A stretch of 64,000 nucleotides of DNA from Streptomyces katrae (GCF_000717655.1 NZ_JNZY01000017.1:124001-188000), one strand, 5' to 3'; positions 18,006 to 27,649 are shown, numbered from the stretch's first letter. The notes: a model not told the origin generated them from the sequence alone. Program-made: numbers and translations.

Positions 18006-19289
18006 GTGGGCCTGCGGCCTGGCATCTGGCTCATGAAGCGGGAGAACCACGGCTCCGGCGACCGGCTGCTCGACTGGCTGCTGCGGCCCGCGTCGCGGCC
18101 CTGGCAGCTCGTCTCCCTGGCGGTGGTCCTGGGAGTCTGCGTCTCCACGAGCCTGCGGGAGAACTGGGGCTCCGACAACGCCTTCGTGGTCAAGGCGGCG
18201 CAGACGCTGCTGGCCGGCGGGTCGCCGTACGAGGACAAGCGGTTCCTGTACCTGCCCAGCGCGGTCCTGATGGCCGTTCCCGAAGCGCTGCTGCCGACGA
18301 CGGTGCTGCGCTGGAGCCTGCCGGTCGCGATGTCCGGGCTGCTGGGCATCGGGTGGCTGGCCGCGCTGCGGATGTTCTCGGTGCCGCTGCGCTCGCGCTT
18401 CGCGGTCGTCGGGTTCCCGGTGCTGGCCCTGGGCTACAAGCCGTACGTGAACCTCGTCCTGATCGGCAACTGGACGGCGATCTCGGCGGCCGCGCTGCCG
18501 GTGGCGCTGCTGCTCGCGCACCGACGGCGCTGGGGGACGGCCGGCCTGGTGGTCGGGCTGGCGATCGCCTGCAAGCCGATGCTGGTGCCGGTCGGGCTGC
18601 TGTTCGTGATGGCCCGGCGGTGGCGGGGGCTGGCGGCGGCCGTGCTGGTGCCGCTGGGGCTCTCGCTGGCGGGCGCGCTGCTGATGCCGAGCCCGTCGCT
18701 GTTCTTCACCAAGACCCTGCCGTTCCTGTTCCGGGGACAGGACGCGTACGCGCTGCCGTGGGACGCCTCGCCCATCGCCGTGCTGCCCCGGCTGGGGGTG
18801 CCGGAGCCGGTGGCGGTGCTGGTGGCCTTCGCGGGGGCCGGGGCGGGGCTGTGGGCCGCCTGGACGCGGTGGCGGCGCACGGGGGAGGAGACCGACGGGG
18901 GAGAGCTGCGGCTCGTGGAGACGGCCTGCATGGTGATGCTCGCCGCATTCCTGGTCTCACGGCCGTCCTTCGACCACTACCTGCTGGTGGTGCTGCCGCT
19001 GCTGCTGGCCTCGGCGGTGCGGCCCGGCTCGATGCCCCGCTCACCCTGGTTCTGGCTGGCCCTGACGCCCCAGGTGGCGCTGGTGCCGTGGCCCTCGGAG
19101 CTGGCCCACAAACGGCGCGCCTTCAAGGACTGCGCCGCCCTGTGCGGGCTCGCGATCCTGGCGGTGCGTCGTGCACTGCGCTCCGGTCGGGTTACCCTGG
19201 AGCCCGTAACAACTGCGGGGTCCCCACCCAGGACCGAACCGGAGTGCGCCGCGACGCCAGCAGAATCGGCATCGCGGACCGCGTTTTGA
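18006..19289 (+). CDS. Polyprenyl-linked mannosyltransferase-like membrane protein (GT87/DUF2029 type)
   Basis: 427 residues with about nine to ten hydrophobic segments (for example VSLAVVLGVCVS, ALLPVALLLAH-like, AALPVALLLAH, LLVVLPLLLASAV). The N-terminal extracytoplasmic loop contains GGSPYEDKRFLYLPSAVLMA, similar to the aromatic-Pro stretch of GT-C/GT87 enzymes that use polyprenyl-phosphate-mannose. I infer a role in glycosylating envelope polymers; the acceptor is unknown. The start is GTG 18006 with GGGGGAGG upstream; ATG 18033 is an alternative. Its stop codon overlaps the -35 box of the rplM promoter. Confidence 0.7.
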   Translation: MGLRPGIWLMKRENHGSGDRLLDWLLRPASRPWQLVSLAVVLGVCVSTSLRENWGSDNAFVVKAAQTLLAGGSPYEDKRFLYLPSAVLMAVPEALLPTTVLRWSLPVAMSGLLGIGWLAALRMFSVPLRSRFAVVGFPVLALGYKPYVNLVLIGNWTAISAAALPVALLLAHRRRWGTAGLVVGLAIACKPMLVPVGLLFVMARRWRGLAAAVLVPLGLSLAGALLMPSPSLFFTKTLPFLFRGQDAYALPWDASPIAVLPRLGVPEPVAVLVAFAGAGAGLWAAWTRWRRTGEETDGGELRLVETACMVMLAAFLVSRPSFDHYLLVVLPLLLASAVRPGSMPRSPWFWLALTPQVALVPWPSELAHKRRAFKDCAALCGLAILAVRRALRSGRVTLEPVTTAGSPPRTEPECAATPAESASRTAF

Positions 19290-19315
19290 CCCGTACGGGT
19301 CTGCTTGGGTATCCT
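19286..19315 (+). promoter_or_regulatory. rplM: rplM-rpsI promoter
   Basis: TTGACC (19286-19291) and TATCCT (19310-19315) with 18-bp spacing form a good housekeeping promoter. The -35 overlaps the stop codon of the preceding membrane protein gene. The predicted start near 19322 leaves a leader of about 200 nt before rplM. Confidence 0.75.
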
Positions 19316-19321
19316 GCTGGT

Positions 19322-19520
19322 TTGTTATGCGTATTGGCTTGCTCATTCTCACGTGAAAGGGCCTTACGCCGGTCCACCGGACCGATGACCAGCAGTTCAC
19401 ACCGGTTGCGTCCCCGATGTGAACGAGGGCTGTCGTGATCGTCCGTGGTGACCCTGTCAGGACCTTCCCGTGGGGCTTGCGCCCTTGGGATACCACCACT
19501 GAAGAAGCGAAGGCATACGC
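19322..19520 (+). promoter_or_regulatory. rplM: Long structured 5' leader of rplM-rpsI
   Basis: The untranslated leader holds at least three hairpins: CGGTCC-ACC-GGACCG (19370-19384), GTTCACA (19395-19401) with TGTGAAC (19418-19424), and a nested TCCC...GGGC-TTGC-GCCC...GGGA near 19466-19490. In E. coli L13 represses its own rplM-rpsI mRNA; this leader could serve a similar purpose. Function is inferred. Confidence 0.5.
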
Positions 19521-19964
19521 GTGCGTACGTTCAGCCCCAAGCCCGGCGACATCTCGCGCCAGTGGCTCGTCATCGACGCCCAGGACGTTGTCCTCGGCCG
19601 TCTGGCGACCCAGGCCGCTGCCCTTCTGCGGGGCAAGCACAAGCCGACCTATGCGCCTCACATGGACATGGGCGACTTCGTCGTCATCATCAACGCCGAC
19701 AAGGTGCACCTGTCCGGCAACAAGGCCTCCCAGAAGATGGCGTACCGCCACTCCGGTTTCCCGGGCGGTCTGCGTTCCGTGCGCTACGACGACCTCCTGG
19801 CGAACAACCCGGAGAAGGCCGTCGAGAAGGCCGTCAAGGGCATGCTCCCCAAGAACACCCTGGGCCGTCAGATGCTCTCGAAGCTGAAGGTCTACTCGGG
19901 CGACCAGCACCCCCACGCTGCCCAGCAGCCGGTGCCGTTCGAGATCACCCAGGTCGCGCAGTAG
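19521..19964 (+). CDS. rplM: 50S ribosomal protein L13
   Basis: 147 residues from GTG 19521 ([20 protein letters not shown]). L13 is one of the first proteins to bind 23S r[23 protein letters not shown] and the block [20 protein letters not shown] are diagnostic; [20 protein letters not shown] follows. GAAGAAGCGAAGG upstream supplies the ribosome-binding site. rpsI follows 42 bp later. Confidence 0.97.
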   Translation: MRTFSPKPGDISRQWLVIDAQDVVLGRLATQAAALLRGKHKPTYAPHMDMGDFVVIINADKVHLSGNKASQKMAYRHSGFPGGLRSVRYDDLLANNPEKAVEKAVKGMLPKNTLGRQMLSKLKVYSGDQHPHAAQQPVPFEITQVAQ

Positions 19965-20006
19965 TTCCGGCCACCCCCTAAGACGTAGAAAATTCTGAGG
20001 AGCATC

Positions 20007-20522
20007 GTGGCCGAGACCACCGCCGAGACCCCCGTCGAAGAGTTCGAGGGCGTCGAGGAGTACACCACCGAGTCTGAGGTCGTCGTCGAGGGCGACTACA
20101 CCTCCGAGTCCCTTGCCGGCCGCTTCGGCGACCCGCAGCCGGCCGCCGGCCTGGGCCGTCGCAAGAACGCCATCGCCCGCGTCCGGATCGTTCCGGGCAC
20201 CGGCAAGTGGAAGATCAACGGTCGCACCCTTGAGGACTACTTCCCCAACAAGGTGCACCAGCAGGAAGTCAACGAGCCCTTCAAGCTCCTCGAGCTTGAC
20301 GGCCGCTACGACGTCATCGCCCGCATCGCCGGTGGCGGCGTCTCCGGTCAGGCCGGCGCCCTGCGCCTCGGCGTGGCCCGCGCCCTGAACGAGGCCGACG
20401 TCGACAACAACCGCCCGGCGCTGAAGAAGGCCGGCTTCCTCTCCCGCGACGACCGTGCGGTCGAGCGCAAGAAGGCCGGTCTCAAGAAGGCCCGTAAGGC
20501 CCCGCAGTACAGCAAGCGTTAA
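20007..20522 (+). CDS. rpsI: 30S ribosomal protein S9
   Basis: 171 residues, longer than the 130 of E. coli, due to an acidic N-terminal extension of about 45 residues ([20 protein letters not shown]). The core starts at [20 protein letters not shown] and ends with the invariant basic tail [11 protein letters not shown] that touches P-site tRNA. GGAGCATC before GTG 20007 is the ribosome-binding site. The acidic extension is typical of actinobacteria. Confidence 0.97.
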   Translation: MAETTAETPVEEFEGVEEYTTESEVVVEGDYTSESLAGRFGDPQPAAGLGRRKNAIARVRIVPGTGKWKINGRTLEDYFPNKVHQQEVNEPFKLLELDGRYDVIARIAGGGVSGQAGALRLGVARALNEADVDNNRPALKKAGFLSRDDRAVERKKAGLKKARKAPQYSKR

Positions 20523-20544
20523 TCTGCGCCTGCTGTTCAGCAAC

Positions 20545-20583
20545 AACCGCCCCGGCAGCACTCTCCGTGCTGCCGGGGCGGTT
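20545..20583 (+). terminator. Strong terminator after rpsI
   Basis: A perfect stem of about 17 bp, AACCGCCCCGGCAGCAC (20545-20561) with GTGCTGCCGGGGCGGTT (20567-20583) around TCTCC, followed by CGTTT. It ends the rplM-rpsI unit. Confidence 0.9.
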
Positions 20584-20655
20584 CGTTTACCGCCACAAGC
20601 GGCAAATACATGTCACAAGCGGTCACAAACGAAGCGTGAACTCGGGAGGACAACA

Positions 20656-22014
20656 GTGGGACAACTCTTCGGGACGGACGGTGTACGCGGCGTCGCCAAC
20701 GCGGATCTGACGGCTGAGCTCGCGCTCGGTCTCTCCGTGGCAGCTGCCCACGTACTCGCCGAGGCGGGCACCTTCGCGGGCCACCGGGCGACCGCGGTCG
20801 TCGGCCGCGACCCCCGCGCATCCGGCGAATTCCTGGAGGCCGCGGTCGTCGCGGGCCTCGCGAGCGCGGGCGTGGACGTCCTGCGCGTCGGTGTGCTGCC
20901 CACCCCGGCGGTGGCGTATCTCACCGGTGCGCTGGGTGCCGACCTCGGCGTGATGCTCTCCGCCAGCCACAATGCGATGCCCGACAACGGCATCAAGTTC
21001 TTCGCCCGCGGCGGCCACAAGCTCGCCGACGAGCTCGAGGACCGCATCGAGGCCGTCTACGACGAGCACCGCACCGGCGCTCCCTGGGACCGGCCCACCG
21101 GCTCCGGCGTCGGCCGGGTCTCCGACTACGACGAGGGCTTCGACAAGTACGTCGCGCACCTCATCGCGGTCCTCCCCAACCGCCTGGACGGGCTCAAGAT
21201 CGTCTTGGACGAGGCGCACGGCGCCGCCGCCCGCGTCTCGCCCGAGGCCTTCACCCGGGCGGGTGCCGAGGTCGTCACCATCGGCGCTGCGCCGGACGGC
21301 CTCAACATCAACGACGGCTGCGGCTCCACCCACCTGGGGCTCCTCAAGCAGGCCGTGGTCGAGCACGGCGCCGACTTCGGCATCGCGCACGACGGCGACG
21401 CGGACCGCTGCCTCGCGGTCGACGGCTCCGGCGCGGAGATCGACGGCGACCAGATCCTCGCGGTGCTGGCCCTGGCCATGCGCGAGGCCGGCCAGCTGCG
21501 CGGGAACACCGTCGTCGGCACCGTGATGTCCAACCTCGGCTTCAAGCTGGCCATGGAGGGCGAGGGCATCCAGGTCGTGCAGACCGGCGTCGGCGACCGG
21601 TACGTGCTCGAGTCCATGAAGGAGCACGGCTACGCGCTCGGCGGCGAGCAGTCCGGCCACGTGATCATCCTCGACCACGCCACGACCGGCGACGGCACGC
21701 TCACCGGCCTGATGCTGGCGGCGCGCGTCGCGGCCACCGGCCGGTCGCTGGCCGACCTGGCGGGCGTCATGCAGCGGCTCCCGCAGGTGCTGATCAACGT
21801 CCCCGACGTGGACAGGTCCCGGGTCGGGACCTCCGCCGAGCTGGCCGCGGCCGTCGCCGACGCCGAGCGGGAGCTGGGCACCACCGGCCGGGTGCTGCTC
21901 CGTCCGTCCGGTACCGAACCGCTCGTCCGGGTGATGGTCGAGGCCGCCGACATCGAGCAGGCCCGCGCGGTCGCCGGTCGGCTCGCGGACGTGGTGAAGT
22001 CGGCGCTCGGCTAG
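20656..22014 (+). CDS. glmM: Phosphoglucosamine mutase
   Basis: 452 residues from GTG 20656 ([20 protein letters not shown]), with GGGAGGA at 20644-20650. GlmM converts glucosamine-6-phosphate to glucosamine-1-phosphate for UDP-GlcNAc and peptidoglycan. The phosphorylated Ser is S104 in [12 protein letters not shown]. The metal loop DGDADRC, the sugar loop GGEQSGHV and the C-terminal phosphate loop [12 protein letters not shown] are all present. It works directly with GlmS, encoded 3.3 kb downstream. The frame extends upstream into the rpsI terminator and is not used. Confidence 0.97.
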   Translation: MGQLFGTDGVRGVANADLTAELALGLSVAAAHVLAEAGTFAGHRATAVVGRDPRASGEFLEAAVVAGLASAGVDVLRVGVLPTPAVAYLTGALGADLGVMLSASHNAMPDNGIKFFARGGHKLADELEDRIEAVYDEHRTGAPWDRPTGSGVGRVSDYDEGFDKYVAHLIAVLPNRLDGLKIVLDEAHGAAARVSPEAFTRAGAEVVTIGAAPDGLNINDGCGSTHLGLLKQAVVEHGADFGIAHDGDADRCLAVDGSGAEIDGDQILAVLALAMREAGQLRGNTVVGTVMSNLGFKLAMEGEGIQVVQTGVGDRYVLESMKEHGYALGGEQSGHVIILDHATTGDGTLTGLMLAARVAATGRSLADLAGVMQRLPQVLINVPDVDRSRVGTSAELAAAVADAERELGTTGRVLLRPSGTEPLVRVMVEAADIEQARAVAGRLADVVKSALG

Positions 22015-22035
22015 ATCCGGTCCCGCGGCTCGTAC

Positions 22036-22077
22036 GCCGGCCCCGCCCTCCCGTGGATCGCGGAGGGCGGGGCCGGC
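22036..22077. terminator. Bidirectional terminator between glmM and the DUF389 gene
   Basis: A perfect 16-bp stem, GCCGGCCCCGCCCTCC (22036-22051) with GGAGGGCGGGGCCGGC (22062-22077). It lies between two convergent genes and can serve both. Confidence 0.8.
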
Positions 22078-22093
22078 GGCGTCACCGGGCCGC

Positions 22094-23041
22094 TCAGGTC
22101 TTGGGCCGGCGGACCCAGCGGCCGCGCTGGGTCCGCCAGAGCGCTTTCTGCCCGTACAGGGTCAGGACGCCCGCCAGCATGATCCCACCCAGGTTCAGCA
22201 GCAGCTGCTCCGCCGAACCCCACATCTGGGAGACGTCGCCGTAGCTGAGGGCCACGGCGGCGTTCGCACCGGCCGGGACGGTGGTCACGGAGATCGCGAC
22301 GCCCACCAGCGCCCCGGACTTGGCGGAGGTCAGGGACAGGACCCCCGCCACACCCGCGAGCAGCGACACCACGAAGGAGAACGGGTCCGGCTGCCAGATG
22401 AAGCCGGTGTTCGGGCGGGGCCGCTCCAGCATCCCCTCCTGGAACTGCCCGATCGCGTCCATCCCCAGGCTGAAGACGGTGGTGGCGGCGATCGCGACCG
22501 CGAAACCGATCAGCAGAGCGCCGAGGGACCGCAGTGCGAGCCGCGGTTCGCGCTGCACCACGCCGGTGCAGACTCCGGCGAGCGGACCGAACTCCGGACC
22601 GACCGCCATGGCTCCCACGATCAGGATGGCGTTGTCGAGGACGACACCGCATGCCGCGATCATCGTCGCCAGGATCATGAACGCGGCGTACGTGATGGTG
22701 AGCGTGGACTCCTCGTGGGTGGCCTCCGTCAGCTGCTCCCACAGCACCGCGTCCGCGGCCTCGCCCGGGGCCTCCTCCTCGGCCGCGTCGGCCCGCCGGG
22801 ACAGCGACAGGTCGATGTTCTCGACGGCGATCGAGCCGTCCTGCTCGATGCCCAGCTCCCGGAGCTCGTTCAGCAGCTCGTCCCCCGCCTCGCGGGCGAC
22901 GTCGCACAGCACGACGTCGCCCCGGGGTTCGCGGGCGGCGCCCGGGAGTACGACCAGATGGGTGGTGCCGACCGTCGATTCGATGGCCGAGACCACGGCC
23001 TCGGTCCGGTCGGCCGGGGTGATCAACCGAAGGTGCAGCAT
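22094..23041 (-). CDS. DUF389 family membrane protein
   Basis: 315 residues. The N-terminal about 100 residues are cytoplasmic and the rest holds about six hydrophobic segments, with LTITYAAFMILATMIAACGV and NAILIVGAMAVGPEFGPLAG matching the DUF389 pattern (small residues and GPEFGP motif). The biochemical role of the family is not established; transport has been proposed. The -10 TAGGGT (23048-23053, minus strand) ends 6 nt before ATG 23041, which suggests a leaderless mRNA. It converges with glmM. Confidence 0.85.
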   Translation of the reverse strand: MLHLRLITPADRTEAVVSAIESTVGTTHLVVLPGAAREPRGDVVLCDVAREAGDELLNELRELGIEQDGSIAVENIDLSLSRRADAAEEEAPGEAADAVLWEQLTEATHEESTLTITYAAFMILATMIAACGVVLDNAILIVGAMAVGPEFGPLAGVCTGVVQREPRLALRSLGALLIGFAVAIAATTVFSLGMDAIGQFQEGMLERPRPNTGFIWQPDPFSFVVSLLAGVAGVLSLTSAKSGALVGVAISVTTVPAGANAAVALSYGDVSQMWGSAEQLLLNLGGIMLAGVLTLYGQKALWRTQRGRWVRRPKT

Positions 23042-23066
23042 GCCCGCACCCTAATGGCTGACGCGG

Positions 23067-24098
23067 TCAGAGCTTGCGGAGGCTGAGCTTCTGCACCTTG
23101 TGGTCCGGGCCCTTGCGTACGACGAGGGTCGCGCGGCCGCGGGTGGGGGCCACGTTCTCCAGGAGGTTGGGCTTGTTGATGGTGCGCCACATGGTCTGCG
23201 CGTACTCCATGGCCTCCTCCTCGGAGACCTGGGTGTACTTGCGGAAGTAGGAGAAAGGATTCTGGAAGGCGGTCTCGCGCAGCTTCCGGAATCGGTTGAG
23301 GTACCAGCGCTCGATGTCCTCGGGGCGGGCGTCCACGTACACGCTGAAGTCGAAGTAGTCGGCGAGGCCGACGCGCGTGCGGCCGTCCTTGCCGGGCAGG
23401 GCCGGCTGGAGGACGTTGAGCCCCTCGACGATCAGGATGTCCGGGCGCCGTACGACGAGCTGCTCGCCCGGGACGATGTCGTAGATCAGGTGCGAGTAGA
23501 CGGGGGCCGTGACCTCGTCCTTGCCCGCCTTGATGTCCGCGACGAAGCGGGTGAGCGCACGGCGGTCGTACGACTCCGGGAAGCCCTTGCGGGAGGTGAG
23601 CCCGCGGCGCTGCAGCTCCTTCATCGGGTACAGGAAGCCGTCGGTGGTGACCAGCTCGACGCGGGGGTGCTCGGGCCAGCGGGCGAGCAGGGCCTGGAGC
23701 AGACGGGCCACCGTGGACTTGCCGACGGCGACGGAGCCGGCGACCCCTATGACGAACGGCGTGCCCTGCTGCGCGCCGTGGCCGTTGCCGGCGTCGCCGA
23801 GGAAGGTGTTGAGGGTGCCGCGGAGGTTGCTCGTGGCGCCGACGTAGAGGTTGAGGAGACGGGAGAGCGGGAGGTAGACGTCCCGGACCTCGTCGAGGTC
23901 GATGACGTCGCCGAGACCGCGCAGGCGCTCGACCTCGTCGGCGGTGAGCGGGAGCGGGGTGCGCTCGCGCAGTGCGCTCCACTCGTCGCGGGTGAGGTCG
24001 ACGTACGGAGAGACCTCGGCCCGGCGGTGGGGTCGCTCGGGCCGGTCGGGGCGCTCCATCGCGCTGTCCGGCGTGCTTCGTGGCGGCGAAGTGATCAC
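23067..24098 (-). CDS. coaA: Pantothenate kinase, type I
   Basis: 343 residues from GTG 24098 ([20 protein letters not shown]). CoaA phosphorylates pantothenate in the first step of coenzyme A synthesis. The core has [20 protein letters not shown], the P-loop [17 protein letters not shown] and [14 protein letters not shown], with [20 protein letters not shown] toward the C-terminus. GTG 24098 is preceded by GACAAT with a 6-nt gap and no Shine-Dalgarno, which fits a leaderless start; ATG 24059 is the alternative. It shares a divergent 323-bp region with the lipoprotein gene. Confidence 0.93.
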   Translation of the reverse strand: MITSPPRSTPDSAMERPDRPERPHRRAEVSPYVDLTRDEWSALRERTPLPLTADEVERLRGLGDVIDLDEVRDVYLPLSRLLNLYVGATSNLRGTLNTFLGDAGNGHGAQQGTPFVIGVAGSVAVGKSTVARLLQALLARWPEHPRVELVTTDGFLYPMKELQRRGLTSRKGFPESYDRRALTRFVADIKAGKDEVTAPVYSHLIYDIVPGEQLVVRRPDILIVEGLNVLQPALPGKDGRTRVGLADYFDFSVYVDARPEDIERWYLNRFRKLRETAFQNPFSYFRKYTQVSEEEAMEYAQTMWRTINKPNLLENVAPTRGRATLVVRKGPDHKVQKLSLRKL

Positions 24099-24421
24099 AG
24101 GGCCATTGTCATGGCTCGGGGCCGGTTGTGGGTGGTGTGGTCGGTCACGTGCCGGGGGCCCGGGGCCGAAGCAGCGGTGTCTGCGGGGTGTCGTGCAGTG
24201 GTTCCCGTGCAGGTCGCGAGCCGGCTGCGAGCCGGGCACGCGCGGGGCTCATGGCCGACGGCCGGAGCCGGGGTTGGATCTCACCCCGGTCACGATTGGC
24301 CGTGTCCGGCGGAAAATGGACCGGCCATGATCGGAACGCCCCGTAGATTTGCTGATCATCGCGGCTCTTCTTCTGCTGCAGCCGCTGCTGTCGTTGTCGT
24401 GTGTTCTGGGGGAGATCCTTC
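24099..24421. other. Divergent intergenic region between coaA and a lipoprotein gene
   Basis: 323 bp without a credible gene. On the minus strand GACAAT lies 6 nt from the coaA GTG. On the plus strand TAGATT (24344-24349) is a possible -10 for the lipoprotein gene with no clear -35. I see no operator-like repeat. Confidence 0.5.
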
Positions 24422-25192
24422 GTGCGTAGCACCCTTGTCCGCCGTACCGTCCTGACCGCTTCCGCGGTGTCCCTGGCCCTGCTGGCCACCGCCTGCGGTT
24501 CCGACAAGGCGGACGACAAGAAGACGGACGCCAAGCCGTCCGCCGCCTCGTCCGCGGCAGCCCCGGCCGCGAAGGGCAAGACGGACGCCGAGCTGGCCAC
24601 CGTGATCGTGGCCCAGGCAGATCTGCCCGACCACCAGTTCAAGGCGGCCACGCCGGCCGAGGCCGCGGCGGGGGCCTCGGCCACCAGTGACAAGCCCCAG
24701 TGCGTGCCGCTGGTGAAGGCGCAGGCCATGGGGGCGGTCGGCACGTCCACCGGCACCGCGCGGACCAAGGTCGTCGCGAAGCCGAAGGAGCAGGCGGCGA
24801 GCCAGAGCCCCGAGGACAAGCTGAAGGGCCTGATGGACGCCCTCGGCTCGACCGCCACCGCCGTCACCCTCGCCTCGTACGACGGCAAGGGCGCGGAGGA
24901 GGCCTTCGCGAGCCTGAAGACCGCGGGCACCGCGTGCGCCGGCGGCTACACCGCGAGCGGTGAGGGCCAGGCCGGCAAGGTCACCAAGGTCGGCGCCGGC
25001 GCCCCCGTCACCGCGGGCGACGAGGCGCTCGCCTACACGGTGGAGGGCGACGCGGAGGGCGAGAAGTTCACGACGCAGCTCGTCGTCGTGCGCAAGGGCA
25101 ACACGCTCGCGACCTTCTCGGCCCTGAGCCTGAGCGGTGCCGCCGAACAGCCGAAGGCCGTCGTCGACGCGCAGACGAAGAAGCTCGGCTGA
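24422..25192 (+). CDS. Putative secreted lipoprotein
   Basis: 256 residues from GTG 24422 (MRSTLVRRTVLTASAVSLAL), with GGGGGAG upstream. A signal peptide ends in a lipobox-like LLATAC with the modified Cys at residue 25. The mature part starts with a charged/Ala-rich linker and has no recognised catalytic motif; four Cys remain or fewer after processing (for example KPQCVPLVKAQ and GTACAGGYTA), which may form a disulfide. Function unknown. It is monocistronic: an intrinsic terminator follows. Confidence 0.75.
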   Translation: MRSTLVRRTVLTASAVSLALLATACGSDKADDKKTDAKPSAASSAAAPAAKGKTDAELATVIVAQADLPDHQFKAATPAEAAAGASATSDKPQCVPLVKAQAMGAVGTSTGTARTKVVAKPKEQAASQSPEDKLKGLMDALGSTATAVTLASYDGKGAEEAFASLKTAGTACAGGYTASGEGQAGKVTKVGAGAPVTAGDEALAYTVEGDAEGEKFTTQLVVVRKGNTLATFSALSLSGAAEQPKAVVDAQTKKLG

Positions 25193-25238
25193 CGGCTCGG
25201 CCGGCCCCGGGCCCGCAGGGCCTTCGAACAACGTCAAT

Positions 25239-25271
25239 CCCGCTCCGGCGCATTCGCCGGGGCGGGTTTTT
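25239..25271 (+). terminator. Intrinsic terminator with T-run after the lipoprotein gene
   Basis: CCCGCTCCGGCG (25239-25250) pairs with CGCCGGGGCGGG (25255-25266) with one wobble, loop CATT, followed by TTTTT. This is the only textbook rho-independent terminator with a T-tract in the window. Confidence 0.9.
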
Positions 25272-25323
25272 CGTCTTGTTCAGGTACGGGGCAGGCAGCC
25301 GAGTTCCGCGTACGCTGCGCCGT

Positions 25324-27171
25324 ATGTGCGGAATTGTGGGTTACGTGGGAGCGCAGTCGGCGCTCGATGTGGTCATCGCCGGACTCAAGCGGCTCGAATA
25401 CCGCGGCTACGACTCGGCGGGCGTCGCCGTGCTCGCCGACGGGGGGCTCGTCGCCGCCAAGAAGGCCGGGAAGCTGGTCAATCTGGAGAAGGAGCTGGTC
25501 GGGCACCCGCTGCCGGCCGGTACCACGGGAATCGGGCACACCCGCTGGGCCACCCACGGCGGCCCCACCGACGTCAACGCCCACCCGCACCTGGACAACG
25601 CGGGCCGGGTGGCCGTCGTGCACAACGGCATCATCGAGAACTTCGCCGCGCTGCGGGCCGAACTGGCCGAGCGCGGGCACCGGCTGGAGTCCGAGACGGA
25701 CACCGAGGTCGTCGCGCACCTGCTGGCGGAGAGGTTCGAGGCCGGCGGGGACCTCGCGGAGGCCATGCGACAGGTGTGCCGACGCCTCGAGGGCGCCTTC
25801 ACGCTGGTCGCGGTACACGCCGACGTGCCGGACGTGGTGGTCGGGGCGCGCCGGAACTCCCCTCTGGTGGTGGGCGTTGGGGAGGGTGAGAACTTCCTCG
25901 CCTCGGACGTGGCCGCGTTCATCGCCCACACCCGGTCCGCGATCGAGCTGGGGCAGGACCAGGTCGTCGAGCTCCGCCGCGACGGGGTCACGGTGACCGA
26001 CTTCGCCGGTGCGCCCGCGTCCGTGCGGGCGTACCACGTCGACTGGGACGCCTCGGCGGCCGAGAAGGGGGGTTATGACTACTTCATGCTCAAGGAGATC
26101 GCCGAGCAGCCGAAGGCCGTCGCCGACACCCTCCTGGGCAGGATCGACGCGAGCGGCTCGCTGACCCTGGACGAGGTGCGCATCCCCGTCTCGGTGCTCA
26201 GGGAGGTCGACAAGGTGGTGATCGTGGCGTGCGGTACGGCGTACCACGCGGGCATGATCGCGAAGCTGGCCATCGAGCACTGGACCCGCATCCCGTGCGA
26301 GACGGAGCTGGCGAGCGAGTTCCGCTACCGCGACCCGATCCTGGACCAGCGGACGCTGGTGGTCGCGATCTCGCAGAGCGGCGAGACCATGGACACCCTG
26401 ATGGCGCTGCGGCACGCGCGCGAGCAGGGGGCCAGGGTGCTGGCCGTCTGCAATACGAACGGGTCGACGATCCCGCGCGAATCGGATGCGGTGCTGTACA
26501 CGCACGCCGGTCCCGAGGTGGCCGTCGCCTCGACCAAGGCGTTCCTGACGCAGCTGGTGGCCTGCTATCTGGTCGCGCTGTACCTCGGGCAGGTGCGGGG
26601 TACGAAGTGGGGCGACGAGATCGAGGCGGTGATCCGCGAGCTGTCCGACATCGCCGCGGCCGTGGACACCGTACTGGAGACCATGGAGCCGGTACGCCGG
26701 CTGGCGCGGTCGCTGGCGGACAAGGACACCGTGCTGTTCCTCGGTCGGCACGTCGGGTACCCGGTGGCTCTGGAGGGCGCGCTCAAGCTCAAGGAGCTGG
26801 CGTACATGCACGCCGAGGGCTTCGCGGCGGGCGAGCTCAAGCACGGCCCGATCGCGCTGATCGAGGAGGACCTGCCGGTGGTGGTGGTCGTGCCGTCGCC
26901 GCGCGGGCGTTCCGTGCTGCACGACAAGATCGTGTCGAACATCCAGGAGATCCGGGCGCGCGGGGCGCGGACCATCGTGATCGCCGAGGAGGGCGACGAG
27001 GCGGTCGTCCCGTACGCCGACCACCTGATCCGGATCCCGGCGACGCCGACGCTGCTGCAGCCGCTGGTCGCGACGGTGCCGCTGCAGGTCTTCGCGTGCG
27101 AGCTGGCGACGGCGCGGGGCAACGAGGTGGACCAGCCGCGTAACCTCGCGAAGTCGGTGACGGTGGAGTGA
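25324..27171 (+). CDS. glmS: Glutamine--fructose-6-phosphate aminotransferase (isomerizing)
   Basis: 615 residues from ATG 25324 (MCGIVGYVGAQSALDVVIAG). GlmS makes glucosamine-6-phosphate from fructose-6-phosphate and glutamine, the entry to amino sugars. The N-terminal glutaminase uses Cys2 after Met removal; GHTRWATHGGPTDVNAHPHL is its substrate loop. Two SIS sugar-isomerase domains follow (ACGTAYHAGMIAK, ISQSGETMDTL, FLGRHVGYPVALEGALKLKE) and the C-terminus ends RNLAKSVTVE as in the family. TACGCT (25311-25316) ends 7 nt before the ATG and there is no Shine-Dalgarno, so a leaderless mRNA is likely. No glmS ribozyme is seen. Confidence 0.97.
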   Translation: MCGIVGYVGAQSALDVVIAGLKRLEYRGYDSAGVAVLADGGLVAAKKAGKLVNLEKELVGHPLPAGTTGIGHTRWATHGGPTDVNAHPHLDNAGRVAVVHNGIIENFAALRAELAERGHRLESETDTEVVAHLLAERFEAGGDLAEAMRQVCRRLEGAFTLVAVHADVPDVVVGARRNSPLVVGVGEGENFLASDVAAFIAHTRSAIELGQDQVVELRRDGVTVTDFAGAPASVRAYHVDWDASAAEKGGYDYFMLKEIAEQPKAVADTLLGRIDASGSLTLDEVRIPVSVLREVDKVVIVACGTAYHAGMIAKLAIEHWTRIPCETELASEFRYRDPILDQRTLVVAISQSGETMDTLMALRHAREQGARVLAVCNTNGSTIPRESDAVLYTHAGPEVAVASTKAFLTQLVACYLVALYLGQVRGTKWGDEIEAVIRELSDIAAAVDTVLETMEPVRRLARSLADKDTVLFLGRHVGYPVALEGALKLKELAYMHAEGFAAGELKHGPIALIEEDLPVVVVVPSPRGRSVLHDKIVSNIQEIRARGARTIVIAEEGDEAVVPYADHLIRIPATPTLLQPLVATVPLQVFACELATARGNEVDQPRNLAKSVTVE

Positions 27172-27236
27172 GCGGAGCGAACGGAGCCGGTCGCCGACAA
27201 TCAGGCGCAGTGGTGACGGTGGAGTGAGCGAAGCGA
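27156..27236 (+). repeat. 25-bp direct repeat spanning the glmS stop codon
   Basis: GGTGACGGTGGAGTGAGCGG plus AGCGA (27156-27180) recurs at 27212-27236 with one mismatch (24/25 identical). The first copy encodes the last glmS codons and stop; the second lies in the short gap before acpS. It looks like a local segmental duplication with a 56-bp period. Confidence 0.8.
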
Positions 27237-27245
27237 GTTGGCGTT

Positions 27246-27614
27246 GTGATTATCGGTGTGGGGATCGACGTTGCCGAGATCGACCGGTTCGGTGAGGCGC
27301 TGGCGCGCACCCCGAACATGGCTGCACGGCTGTTTGTCGACTCCGAGTTGACGCTGCCGAGCGGTGAGCGGCGCGGGATCGCCTCGCTCGCCGCCCGGTT
27401 CGCGGCCAAGGAGGCCCTCGCCAAGGCGCTCGGCGCGCCCGGCGGAATGCTGTGGACCGACGCCGAGGTGTACGTGGAGGAGACCGGACAGCCGCGGCTG
27501 CGGGTGTCGGGGACGGTCGAGGCCAGGGCGCTGGCGCTGGGCGTCAAGTCCTGGCACATCTCCCTGAGTCACGACGCCGGCGTCGCCTCCGCGGTGGTGA
27601 TCGCCGAGGGATAG
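27246..27614 (+). CDS. acpS: Holo-[acyl-carrier-protein] synthase
   Basis: 122 residues from GTG 27246 ([20 protein letters not shown]). AcpS transfers 4'-phosphopantetheine from CoA to acyl carrier protein, serving fatty acid and some polyketide synthesis. The metal-binding Asp is D8 in [12 protein letters not shown] and the catalytic Glu is E56 in [15 protein letters not shown]. The C-terminal [19 protein letters not shown] is conserved. It precedes nnr by 35 bp, a pairing common in bacteria. Confidence 0.95.
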   Translation: MIIGVGIDVAEIDRFGEALARTPNMAARLFVDSELTLPSGERRGIASLAARFAAKEALAKALGAPGGMLWTDAEVYVEETGQPRLRVSGTVEARALALGVKSWHISLSHDAGVASAVVIAEG

Positions 27615-27649
27615 GGCCGACTCCGCCGGGTTTCGGGCAGGCTGGTGCC

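Noticed and set aside
25193..25323. glmS ribozyme or riboswitch before glmS
   Set aside because: The gap holds a terminator of the previous gene and only 52 bp more; no ribozyme-like core is seen and the start looks leaderless.
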